Part shown: positions 12,801 to 25,500 of the stretch, in pieces
Position numbering within the stretch: position 1 is the first letter of the stretch
Layout: each line of letters begins with the position of its first letter
Assembly (NCBI GenBank): GCA_036785705.1
Contig: JAWUZG010000295.1
Location: forward strand, 124,001 to 188,000
DNA: 64,000 nt
Direction of reading: 5' to 3'
Origin: Acanthornis magna
Taxonomy: Eukaryota > Chordata > Aves > Passeriformes > Acanthizidae
The notes under the pieces: model-generated
What the model was told of the DNA's origin: nothing
Databases searched by the model: none
The model's input: only the letters and a program-made list of their open reading frames with translations
Translations under genes and position numbers: made by a program

Positions 12801-15800
12801 AGCAAGTTGCACACTAAATGCTTTAGCTACTTCTTCACATTCATAGTAACAATGCCCTGTTAATTTTTCCTATTGGATCCACACCCTTGCGTATCAGCTG
12901 TTCAAATCGAAACTGATATTTCCTGTAAAGGAGACCGAGTTGGAACTAATGCCTTCTAGAATGCTGTTAAAAATTATAAAGAAAATTTTGCACAGAACAG
13001 CCCCACAACACCTAAATTTACCTTATTTATGTAGTTCTTTTACAAAGACATATACATAAACATGAGTTTCAGAAAAGCTCAGAGTCTTTTACTGAGATAA
13101 AAACTAGTAACAAATTAATTATGGCAAAGACACAAGGCAGCACAAATATCTTGAAAAGGTGCTTTTTGTTCTTTGATCTCATATGAAAGAAACACTTTCA
13201 CGCCAAACAAAACAGAATTCTATGAGTACTTTTTCCCCCCAAAAAATAGCGCATATTTGCTTGTCTCTGTAGCCAACTCCACGAGACTCCATCTCCTTCC
13301 CTGAGGCAGGACTGTGACGTGGAGTGAGTCCCTCTGGGGCCCAAGGGAGGAATGTCCAGGCACTGAGGTTTCACTCTGTGAGCAGGCAGGGAAGGACAGA
13401 CAGATGCTGGATTTTATCACACTGAAAGAGTCAGCCATTGCAGCTGGGATGCTCAGAGAAACCAAAATGTGAGACTGGGATGGGCCAAGGGCAAACTGCT
13501 ACACACGTGCACAGCAAAAGAGAACGGGACAAAGTTGTACCTCGGAGTGCCTTGGTGGCAACACAGCTGCTGAAGGCTTTTACCGGTCTGGTAAGACCTC
13601 GCAGCTGTACTGGCTCAGAGATGCACTCAGAAATTAAATCTAGCCTTACCTTTGCAAAAAATACATTCACAGACCTAAGTCTGTTTAATGAGTACTGATT
13701 TGTTCATTAAGCTGACAGGTGAATTTCCTCTTCAATCTACATTATATTGCATGTTACTTCTGTTGGTTTCTGGGGAAAAAAAGCAGCAGCAGCCGCCCTT
13801 ATTTAAAAACAAACAAAAAAGCCCCTCATGATGAGATTGACATGAAAGAAACTTCTTTCTCATCAGTAATTGCTTCCCCCTGGGCTTGACAAGGTTTACA
13901 AATTAAAGCTTTTCCTTCATAGATGGCTTGACCTATCATGAATTATAGCTGCTGCTACTGGTCCACTCCTCCCTGCACACAAGGCTTGCTATCTCAATTT
14001 TGCACTGTAATTAAATATTTTCTGATGGCACATTATTTATTATTCCTCACCTTCAGCTCTCCTGGTGTTTATACATCTCCACATATGAGTAGGCAATTCA
14101 AAAACTGTTATTAACAATATTAATAACCTGAGAGCTTGTTTGATGTGAGTGAGACACAGGGGTGGAACTGCTTGACTGCAAGGAACAAGGGGTGGGGGTT
14201 TTTTTTGTTGTCTTTGTTTGTTTTTTTAATTGTTGCATTATCTAGTACCATCTAGTCTTTGTCCACAATCAAAGATCTTAAGCAGTTCAGGAGGAAATAT
14301 GAAAAAAGTACTGATGCGGGAAATTTATAACTAATCTCATTTGACCATTACAAAACTACCCAAGAGTGAAGCAAAGAAAAAAGAGAAGAATAGGCGTATT
14401 TTTGTTATCTTACTTATTATTTTTTTGCTCTTAAAAAAAAAACAACACATCTTTCCTCCCAAAACCAACTTGGAAGATAAGTAGGACCTGTTGCACTAGA
14501 AGGCAAACCAAGATCAAGCAAAAGAGGCATGTCATATTTCAGACATTCACACCTAACTGTCAATATAATTCTTCCAAAACTTTAAGGTTGGTTTTTTTCC
14601 TTATTTGTCTTCTCTATATTCTCAACTGTACTGCTACTACCACAAGCAATACTCAGTGCAGCCCTTGAAAAATCACTGTGACTTGGTACCAACTGAGAAT
14701 TCGGCCCAGGAGATAAAGGTGTTCACCCACAGACTCAACTCAGTGCACTTCAGAGCTGCTAATTACAAACCTTTCCATTGCAATCCTAGTGCGCCACACT
14801 TAATACATCTGACAAACCTTATGGCAATCAGCTTCCCATTTTGCATCTTGCTCCGTATTTCCCACAATCTCCTGCAGGAGATGGGCCACAGTCAACAGCC
14901 CCATCTCCCTCCTCTCCTCCCCAAGGAGCACTGGGGCAAGAGGCACAGTCTGCACCTTTGTGAGCTCAGAAGCCAAGGATCAGGCAGCCCCTCTCACACT
15001 TCTCAGGTAGGAAGGGCACCAGAGCTCAGAGTCCTGGGGAGCGCTTGGGGGGGAGGGACAAACATGGAAGGAAGGGGTGAGAGGCAGAGCCCAATAGGCA
15101 TGGGAACAGGAAAAGCAGGCAGAACTGAGAGAGGATCCATTTTGTTTAGTGTTTTGCTGAAAATATAATTGATGAATAAAAGCATCCGCTGAAAGGAATT
15201 AGCGTACAGCTGGGATGGTTTTTTATGGAGAAGATGATTACAGTGACCTCCCAGGTGAGCATGGTGCTCACAGCCCTGGGGCAGCAGGGGCAGATCCAGA
15301 GAACACCCAAAATTATTTGCTGACGTAACAAACCAAGTTTAAAAAGACGTAAATATCTAGATCAACAATACTCTTTAGAGGCTCCACATGCAAAGCACCT
15401 GTAACCATCAATAAGTATTTTCTTTTATTATTAACAATACTATTTGGTTTTATGTGTACAGTATACTAATGAAAAATAAATTACATGCTGCATAACTAGA
15501 GCACACTAACATAGTCACATTTGACTGCTAAAGCTTTTGTTTTCCAAGAAGTCAGTGCTTTTCCCCATTTTGCTAACTCACAAGAAAAAGGAATTGCTAT
15601 GGCAATGGTAACTTACTTGAGGTTGAAAGGCATCCAAAAGCCAGGATCTGCAAAACTCTTATTTCTCACTTACTGCCAATTTAATCCTAATCTATTTGTT
15701 TTTAAAGACTTGATTCAGGCCCTGTGATACATGCTGTACTAGAAATATATTGAAAATTATGATTTTGCAAAGGGCATTTTATAGACATCCCACATCACAG

Positions 15801-18800
15801 CAAATTTCATCAACTTCTTTTAAAATACATAGATGAAAATATGCATTTTGTGTCCAACATTTAAATCAATGTTGTTTGTGTAATGCAATGTATTTGAAAC
15901 ACTAATTAGGTTGCCTGACAAGACTTTTCAGCAATTTAAGGTACTGAAAATATTTTCATTTATTCTCTACCCTTACTACTCTCAGACATAAAGCTGTGTA
16001 TATTTATGTCTATTTTTCCCCCTCAACAGAAGAAATAAATTCACAACATCATGAAAATGGGATTTTACAATGAGTTAGCATTTATCACACCAAACCACTA
16101 AGACGTCTTGCTCAGCTGGAACTGTGCACATTCCCAGATGGTGTATTGGATTATAATTTCACAAAATGAGTTTACTCTCTCAACAATTTCTCCTGCAATT
16201 TCCTCGGAAAAATCATCTAAATACTTCCACAGTCTCTATTTCCACTCCCTGTGGAGTCTCCCATATCTTTTCTGTATGGCATTATTTTATTTTGCTATCA
16301 TGGATTATTGTATGTAAGAATTATGTTACTGAGATTCTCCTATGGCATTCTTACTTTTTATTCTTTCATTATAATATTTATAGCAAGATCTTTACAAGCT
16401 GGCTTCTAATTTTTTTCATCCTGTACCTTTCACACAGTTCATTTTCCCTGCACCTGATTTCTTTAATAACTAAACTATGACTTGCCATAGCCATGAACAA
16501 CAATGAAAAGTAAAAATTTATCTATGTTGACACCTAGGTAATAGGAGAGCTGCACAAACCCTAGAGAGACAACTGCATTTCCGCTGTATGGTGAGACCAA
16601 CTTGGTGGCCTACAGCACGGGGTCAGGAGGTGACCCTGGACTCGTAGGATATTGGCACTGAGTGCCAGCCCTGGGAGCAGCCTCTCCTGCTGCAGAGATG
16701 GGAAATGGTGGCAGATCTTCACTGGCCGGGGGCTGAAGAGGAGGCAACAACAAGGAGAGGCCAGGGATGGTTCATGTTTGCCCACAGTCACACGAGAACC
16801 CTGGCACCAGCTGGGTTAGTGACACATGAGCGATGGAGGCACCACGGTAAACTTTCTGAAACAGAAATTGCTCCTTAGAGGCATCACCTGCAAAAGTCTC
16901 CGCCCGAAGGTCATGAGGCAGAGAGAAATATGCTGATGTGGACTATTTTAGAGATGAACCAGAATATTTTCCTCACCTAATCTGGGCTCACCCAACCTTA
17001 ATTTTATGATTCTAAATTAAGTATGTCAAGAAAAGAAACAGGTGTACAGCTAAATTACAGGTTACATTGCTCAGAGCACAACCCAAGGTTACAAAAGGGT
17101 TTTATTTGGACTTAGGGCTTGTCAGTGGCATTATATAATCCAACAACCAAGGATTTACATTATTTTACCTTTGTTCTCAAATGAAGATTTCTTACTGATT
17201 TATTGATTTTGTTTGTACAAGTGGAAGGAAGCTCATGGGTAATCCTTGGTGGTGGGACATTGCAGCTCTAATTAGGTCATCATCTCCTTTCAAATTGGAA
17301 TGTGGCTTGCTTTGCTAAAATATTTGCATATTCTGAAAATTCAAAAATTCATTGTTTACTGCACACATACACTCAATATACCTCAAATAACAGTGACCCA
17401 AGCTCACACAATTAACACAGCAGTTACAGTATTGCAGGGACACCTTTGCTATTGCAGACCTCCAAAAGTAGCCCATTTTTTGTAGTTTGCATAGATGCTG
17501 AGACAAAACACAACTTCTGATAAGAATCACTCTTGTTTCCAAGAGATAAGTAATGAAACAAACACAGCCATGTACTCCCAAAATAATTTTGCTAAGTGAA
17601 TGCAAGCAAATTAGATACCAAGGTAAGCCTTTTATTTGGTTATAATCCCTGTGTGGATGCCTATTCTAGCTACAAAGGGCATGTACAAGTTGCTCAGTCA
17701 AACATCATTTCTGGTTAATGACAGAACAACTCATACATAAAACATAAAAGTTTGCTTGGCCTTTACACTCCACCTTGTGCAACATCTCAAATAGTTAACA
17801 TGCACAATGTATTAAAGAAAAAAAATTTAAGAATCTACAGTCTTAACAAACATGAACCAGTAACTAATCATTACTGTTCCACTGTAATCTCTGCTGTCCA
17901 CAACATACATTTCTGGACATAGAAATGAGAAAATTAGGTGGCAATATTTAAATTAATACACCATATACATATTCACTACATGCTGCTCTTACAAAATCTT
18001 GCACACAGCCAAACTATTGAAGCTGCCATTGGAACTAACAAACTGATCAAAGCACCTGGAAAGCAACAATGTTCTGAAGTAGAGCTGTGCTTTCTCCTTC
18101 TGCCTTACTGGAGCTCTGGTGACTAATCTGTAAAACTATTCATGCATTTCTCCATCATTTACTCTTTCCAACACATTGCTCTCTTTACTTAATGCAACAG
18201 GTTAACATTCACAAAAAGTCTAATGATGAAAATAATTAAAAGCTGTTTAAAATTCACAAATTTGGTGTTCGGCAAAAATATGTAAATCAATGAATCAGTA
18301 AATGGATAAATTTACTTTTTAGTTATAAATGGAGTTCCTTGGGATTTTTTGTTTTCCTCATGCATCTCGTGTTCTAGACGACAGATTTTACTAGCAATGG
18401 TTCAATCCATGAAGGCTGCATATTGGAACTAGCAGGTACGTGTACATTTATAGCCCTATACATATTAGATACATATATGTATACACACACACATATGCAC
18501 ACATTTCTATAGACACAAATAACCTTTCAGAGACCCAAATGCACTCGAACATTTAAGCAAAGCACAAGAAGAAACAGAATATATAGGAATCGGCAGATCT
18601 GAAGATCAGCCACTGGCCTGGAAAGGAAATGCTTTCTCTCTGGCAGTTTGTGAACATATGCTCTTAGACGTGAGTCATATGTGGGACTATATCACACACA
18701 CATATAAAATAACACATCATTTACAAATTACAGACTTTTCACATCTAAGCATTTCTGGAACATGACTGAATCCAAACCATTAGTACTCCAGGAAAGCTCA

Positions 18801-19041
18801 TTACAGAGACAATTTAACAGACTAGAAGATGCCTTTCCCAAGATACTTTCCCAACTTATCTTGGGTTACTTGCTAAATGGACAGAACAATATTGCTCACA
18901 TCTCATATGAATTTCTTGCCAAGGCCAAGAAGTGAGAAGGACAAACAGTAAGGCTGTGGTTATATAGTCATCTCAGACAGCTAAAGACATGCCTTTTCCC
19001 CAGCAGTTGAAGCCGCACCTTTCACTTTAGAGATGCAAAGC

Positions 19042-19575
19042 TGTGCTGGTTTTGGATGGCACAGAATTTTTTTTTTTCATAGTAGCTGGTATGGGGCTGT
19101 TTTGGATTTATGCTGAAGACAGTATTGATAATACAGGGATGTTTTAGCTTTTGCTGCACAGTGTTTACACAGAGCCGAGGCCTTTTCTGCTTGTCACCCC
19201 ACCCCAGCAGTAAGTGGGCTGGGGGTGCACGAGAAGTGGAGAGGTGACAGAGCTGACCCAAGGGATATTCCATACCATACAGCTCATGCTCGCTATATAA
19301 AGGTGGGGAAAGGAGGAGGAGGGCAGGACATTTGAAGCGATGCATTTGTCTTCCTGAGTCACTGAACACCTGCCTGCCCACGGGAAGCAATGAATGTATT
19401 CCTTGTTTTGCTTTGCTTTTTGCAGCGTTTCTGCTTTTCCTATTATACTATTTTTTTCTCAACCCATGAGTTTTCTCATTTTTTCTCTTCTGATCCTCTC
19501 CCTCATCCTGCTGATGGGGAGGGACTGAGTGCCTGCCTGGGGCTTGGCTGCTGGCTGGGGCTAAACCATGAAAAC
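19042..19575 (+). mobile_element. Solo LTR of an ERVL-type avian endogenous retrovirus
   Basis: The segment begins TGTGCTGGTTTTGG and ends near 'ctaaaccatgaaaaca'. It has the wording of a common avian ERVL-type LTR: the 'tatggggctg', 'gataatacagggatgttttag' and 'accccaccccagcag' blocks. A TATA box lies at 19294-19301 and the U5-like 'caacccatgagttttctcat' block follows. No internal retroviral sequence flanks it on either side, so it is a solo LTR formed by LTR-LTR recombination. The 5-base flanks (aaagc before; agagc if the element ends five bases earlier) are similar but not identical, which leaves the exact ends uncertain by a few bases. Confidence 0.8.
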
Positions 19576-22500
19576 AGAGCTGATTGGGAAGATATATTTT
19601 TCAAACATGGAGGAAACAAGAGTACTCAATTTTGACATAATTGGAGTTTCCGGTGCAGCCAAAGGTCTTTCAACTGCCTCAAAGCACTTCATAACCTGGA
19701 GGTGGGAAATAGAGCTGGGGCTTCAAAGACCAAACCATACACCTCTGCTGTGCTTGATGCAACCAGTCCCATCTAACCCTACTGCTCTGTCTTTAACCAC
19801 GGCAATTTCTCCACTAGTGGGCCTGACCTCAGACCTTGAGGAAACATTAGGTTCTAACACAGGTGTGGGGGTGGAATTGTTAATGGTACAGAGTTTTGGT
19901 ATCTGAAGACAGAGAAGTTCCTGTCTAGTCTATATGCTTCAGGCACAGGAGGATGCTACATGCAGCACGGATCACCCCAAAAGAGGTGACACTTTTTTTC
20001 AGCTCACTCTGAATGGATTAGAGCAAACAGGTAACATTCAGACACACAGCTGCAGTAGAAACCCCTATCAGTATCTTGACATTCATCCAAGTAATGAGTT
20101 ACAAGAGTTAAGGGTTCAGAGAAAGATATTATCGTCCCTTAATCACTGACCAAAACCAGCAGTTTATGGGAAAACTGATTCTCACAAACTTTGGCTTCCC
20201 ACAAATAGCAAGAATACTTTTTTCTCTCCCTATTTCTCTCCAATACTACTTTTTCTTTTCCCCTCCAGCCCTTTCTGACCCCCTGACTGCCCCCCAACAC
20301 ACACACAAACTTTGTGTTCCTCTCTGTACAGTTTTTTCTGCTAAGAAACATTCGATTACATCTTCTTTCATGTTCAGAGTTTTCTTTAAATTCTGCTTGG
20401 ATTTTTTTGGCTCTTGCTTCTTGAAGTTGCCATTTCTGTGAATCATTAATTCAGAGATGTATGAACAATCTTACTTGATAGACTGTGTATTATGTTACCT
20501 CTCACTTTCCTCTGTTATCTTACATGTTGTCAAATCAGACTTCAAATTATGTCACAGCTACTCTTTCTGAATGGTTAATTTTTCACTGAGAGTCACACAG
20601 ATGGGCAATTATTTTAAGGCTTGAATACCTGCCAACAATTGTAATGGCATAAAGCTGATCTCAAAAGCCCACACAACCATAGAAAACACCAAAAAACAGA
20701 AGACAACTCTGAATGTAAACTATACCAATTTTTATGGGTGGCAAAGTATAAATGAAAATTTTCCACACTATTAACAAAGCCTTCGATCACTAAAAGCATG
20801 TACTTCTGTATATACAAACACACAAAGGTGCACATTTTAAATCCCAAAGAATAACTAGAGAGAACCAAACCAACATATAGAATAACAATGTTTCATTTAT
20901 TTATGTATTTTAAAACAAGCACACTACTCATGGGAGGAATAGGATAACAATCCTTTAAGCTCCATGTATTTATCTATAAAAATGAATAAAATAGAAGCAC
21001 CACTCTTGAAAAAAAAAGTCACCTGGAGAAGTGGGAAGTGGGTCACTTTCCATGTCCTCTAGCCTGCAGAATGGCCAGTGACTAATAAATCCTCTTTTAA
21101 CTATCTGTTATACATCCACTGAAACTGGGACAAAAAATATGGAGTCCCTCATATAAGCGTCTGGAAAACCACCCCTGCATTGTGGCCCTCTCCTGTTGCT
21201 GGCATACATTGATTCTGCATACTGACACTGCTCCTGCTGCAATGTAATCCCACTTACAGAATAGCCCAGGGAAGAACTGAGATCTAAAGAAATCACCAAA
21301 CTTACTTCTACAGCCACCCTGAACAATAACATACACATAACAGTACACAGAAAAGAGTTTATCTAAGTGTACAAAGTCATATAGCACCAAGCCAAGTCTG
21401 TCACTCACCTAAATCATCTGCTGCCTTCCCCTCTTTCCCCCTAAAAGCCCTCCTAAATTTTCATCAATTTTCCAAAACTCTGAAACAAACCCCCAGATAT
21501 TCTGAAAAATGCACATTGAGAATTAGGACTTATTGGTTTGCACAGGATGAAACAAAACAGTGATAAGAAGGATTACTCAATACAGCCATCTAAAGCACGC
21601 TTTCAACAGAAAGTGTTGCCATGAAGCAGTCCATGCTCCAAGGTGCACATGGAGAAGTCTTTCATATCCAGAAGAATCATTTGTAGAGAGACTCGAATAT
21701 TTGGTTCCAAATCTATAAATAATTAAAATTAATAATTAAATACATAGCCAGTCTTGTCTGAAAAGAAAATTCAGAAACTGTTACAAGTACTTCTTCAATG
21801 ACATCGACTTTCTTAAGCATAGTACAGACTTCTCTCAACAGTGAAAAATGGAACATGTGATGTTTCAGAAGCAGACAAAGAAAAGGCTGGGTGCTAAACC
21901 ACAAGTTTCTAGGAGACTGCTCACTTCACCAGGACTTTGTTCAATACTCTAGCAGACAATACCAGCAAGCGCCAGCTCCATACAATACACACCAGTAGAA
22001 TAAAAGAGAAAGAGAGTTCAGGCAAACTGTAAGAACAAACCCTGCCATTATTTGAATATTTGCCTGATTTTATAATAATTTTGTTTCATGGGATTTTTTT
22101 TTCCACATGTGGTTCTCTTTCCTTTTCTCCATTTCTTTTCTACAAATTTAGAGAATGGTCTAAATTGCAGACATTGTAGAATGTCTACTATAGAATTTTG
22201 AAGAAATCCTGACATTGATTTCAGGCATGTGAAATTGTGTGTTCATACATGGACACACAGCCAGGTCTTGAGATCTGTAAAGATCCTCCTTGGCATGAGT
22301 GTCCTATTAACCAACTACAGTCCATGAGTAAATAGGAAAGGATTGAGAAAGTGAAGGGAACACACCAGAACGTGTCAGTCATTTATGATCAGCAAGGCAA
22401 ACAATAGCATTACAGTGCTAAGTTTTAAAATTCCATTTCAAGAAATTGTTTATGCTGTTGAAACAGAGCTGACTTCATAAACCACATACAGTTTTGATTC

Positions 22501-25500
22501 CAGAGCATGCAATAATTAAAGATATAGTTGGTAGCTGTTGCACAGATTTCCTGTTTTCAAGAGGAGTGAAGTTAATTAATCTCTGGCTTTCCAAAAGCAT
22601 TAAAAACGAGAAACAGCCTTCTAGACTGCAGCCTTTTAGACTGATTTGGCCAGAATCGGTTTATTAAAGCAGCTTATCTATTTAACATCATGGGGACTAC
22701 CAAGTGCATGTTCAGCTCTTCACAGATGAAGAGAACTGTTCCTCTAGCTCACGGCTGCTTCGCCCAAAACAGTCCCCAGACTTGAGTGGAAGTATTAACA
22801 GTAATAATCCATCAGCCAAAGGGAGGGAAGACTGCACATCTCACAGACCCACGAGTTCCATGAATGACTACACAGCAGACAGCAAAATAAGCAGTAGGTA
22901 GCATAGAGACAGGGGGCATAAGAAAAAGCAATGTACTACAGGGGAAATCAGGCACATGATGAAGAACTAAAAAAACTTCATCAGGAATTTAAGTGAACTC
23001 TTCTACTGCTCTCATTCAAATCAATGCTCTCTGAGCAGAACACCTATAACACTGCGCTTGCCTTGCAACTAGGTGACTACTAATTACTACCTGGACTGAG
23101 AAAGATGCTCCACTGTTTTAATACTTGAAAGAGAACAGGGTTGGCAACCTCTGTGTAATTAGTTTCCTATCAAGAGAAAGGATTTCAGATGTAGGATACC
23201 TGAGGAGGAGGGAGAGAGGACAGCCTCTCTGTATATACAGACACATTTTTGTTCATTCTTTTCTCTCTGGTGACCTCCCCTTTATTTTCCTGCACTGTAA
23301 GGGACGACTTATCATTAATGGCATAATGCATATTATTATTCATTAGCACTGTTTTTCTTATGTCAACCTATCCTATCTTGTTGGCTTTCAAATTTCTTTC
23401 AGAGAGACCCACTACATTTAAAAGCATATATAAATTGCCATTAAAGTTTTCCTTTAAAAGAGAAATGCTACAACAGCTGACCAAAAAATTATCATTAAAA
23501 CAGTTTTCAATGACAGTACATCTTTGAAGGCATTGTGCTTTTGCTAAGTATTATTAACTAATTTCAATTCACACCTGGAGTGTTTTTACATCTTTATATA
23601 AGATAAAATCTTACATATTATTTTATCTCCACTTTACAGTAGGTTTTGGAAATATTTCAATTTTGTAAACATGAAGTCAATGCAAAGTGCTTTCTCCCAT
23701 ATTCACCAGAGCTGAACCCTCCATGTCTCCACCAGGAGCTTTTCCCATCTCACACAGGTCTGACTACCCCTACAGAAAACCCAAAACACCAGTCTCACAG
23801 CAACTGTTCTCTCCCTCTCAAAGCTACATCCCTCTCAAGGCCCTACATTAGAGGACAATCATCTGCTTCTATGTACAGACACGGAAGGCAAGTGTGGAAG
23901 TAACTTCAGTCCTTGCTTCTTGGGGTTCTCCAAAACTACAGCAAAACTATTTTATCGTATAGTTTCAGTGACTAATGGCATGCAGCCATGAAAGCTCTTT
24001 TGGGCAGCCCACTGGAGAGGTAAGAATAAGCTATGATAATATTTTATAGGAAATTTTTTATAAGCCTCTCTGGTCTACTGGAAATTTCAGTGTTTTTCAA
24101 ACTTCAGAAATCTTCTGAGCCTTCACTGCACAATCTCTAAAGTATATTCCAGGAATTGTTACACTACTAGCACTGAACAAAAATGAGTAACGATTAAAAA
24201 AAATGCAGAGGGAAAGAGGAAAATAAAGACTCACAGAAAGTGAATTAAATAATAAGAAAAAAAAATCTCATTTCATTCAGATAAATTTCAGTACTATTAT
24301 TATTGCCATGCAGTATGAAATGTCTAAAATAATTATAGGAGAGTGAAATCTGAAAGAGAAGGTGAAAAGTTGCTTGCTTACCAACATTTTACTGCCCTTA
24401 TTTCACCTCTCTTGGTGGCAAGAAGCCTTTAGCCTACTGTGCTGAGATTTGAACAAAAAAAAATTTTCTGTTAAATCCCAACATCCATAAAATCAAAGAG
24501 AAATTTGTAGAACTGGGTTCTATATCTGTACTGATTGTCAGTGGTGTTAGACACAGATAGCATATAATTCTAAACTCCTTGGTCTGAGAAAGTTACCATT
24601 GCAGCATTTCTCCATATAGAGAGTTTATGAGACTTTACAGTAAGCTTTGGCAATTCTTTGCTATATATGTGAGCTCATCCATCACATAAAAATTTTGAAT
24701 CAATGACACTACAACATTTTATAAAGGAGACAAAGTCCATTTAGTTTTTCATCTTTCCTGACAGAAGTTATTTTCTAATTTCTAAGTCCTTCATTCACTG
24801 ATCAGGAACTACATTGCCATTACCTAAGTTTCATGTAAGTGCAAACAGATTAGTGACACAGATATCTCAATATTTACCATTACTGTCTGAAGTTCCCACC
24901 AATGCATACTCTTTCTCCAGGCCACTTAACAAAAAAAAAAAAAAAAAAAACCCCAACCAAAAAAAAAAAAAAAAAAAAAAGAGACATCATTTTCACCTGC
25001 AATAATAAATAAAAGTGAATGCATAAAGACACTGAAAAGTTAAAGTGCATAATGAAAAGAACAGCATTTCTTTTCCTTTCTAGGAGCATAACACTTCTTT
25101 CTAAACACTGTCTGAAAGTGGAGGGTTTAGGCTAACCGCATTTTCATATGAAAAATATTCCATGAAAATGTGATTCCGTAAGCAGAAATTCTAATTTGTA
25201 TGGCAGAAGGCTTTAAACGCCTTTCTACATTTAAAGCCACATTCATTTAATAGCCAGTCAGCCCATTCCTCCTTTGGCTATCTCTAGAGGGAAAAATGGA
25301 TTCCCATTAGTAATTCTCAGGCTTGGAGAAAGCTCTGACCTGTGCACAGGGTTTATCAAGGTCTGCTTTCTCTGCAACAGCTACAGAGGGGGGCAATCCT
25401 CAAGAGACTTGCTCCTGCTGTTTTCTTCTGATGAAGCAACCTTTGCATCTCCTCTGTATTTTATCACCCAAAATACAGCTCTCATCAATAATCAGGAAAG

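Larger units (their letters stand above)
63..19041. other. AT-rich non-coding DNA, no gene recognised
   Basis: I see no exon that I can name on either strand. Open frames here are short and of low coding quality. The longest (14605-15168, plus) has no recognisable motif and a proline/serine-rich second half. There are short A and T runs, a TA run near 5447-5460 and a CA-type run near 18480-18505. Slightly GC-richer islands occur at 8450-8600, 13260-13620 and 14860-15120; they could be exons of an unrecognised or non-coding transcript, but nothing proves it. Confidence 0.6.

Noticed and set aside
15500..15640. Minus-strand peptide containing TSWKTKAL, resembling an SWKTD motif of FBXO15
   Set aside because: The resemblance is limited to a few residues, the flanking sequence does not align and there is no suitable splice phase.
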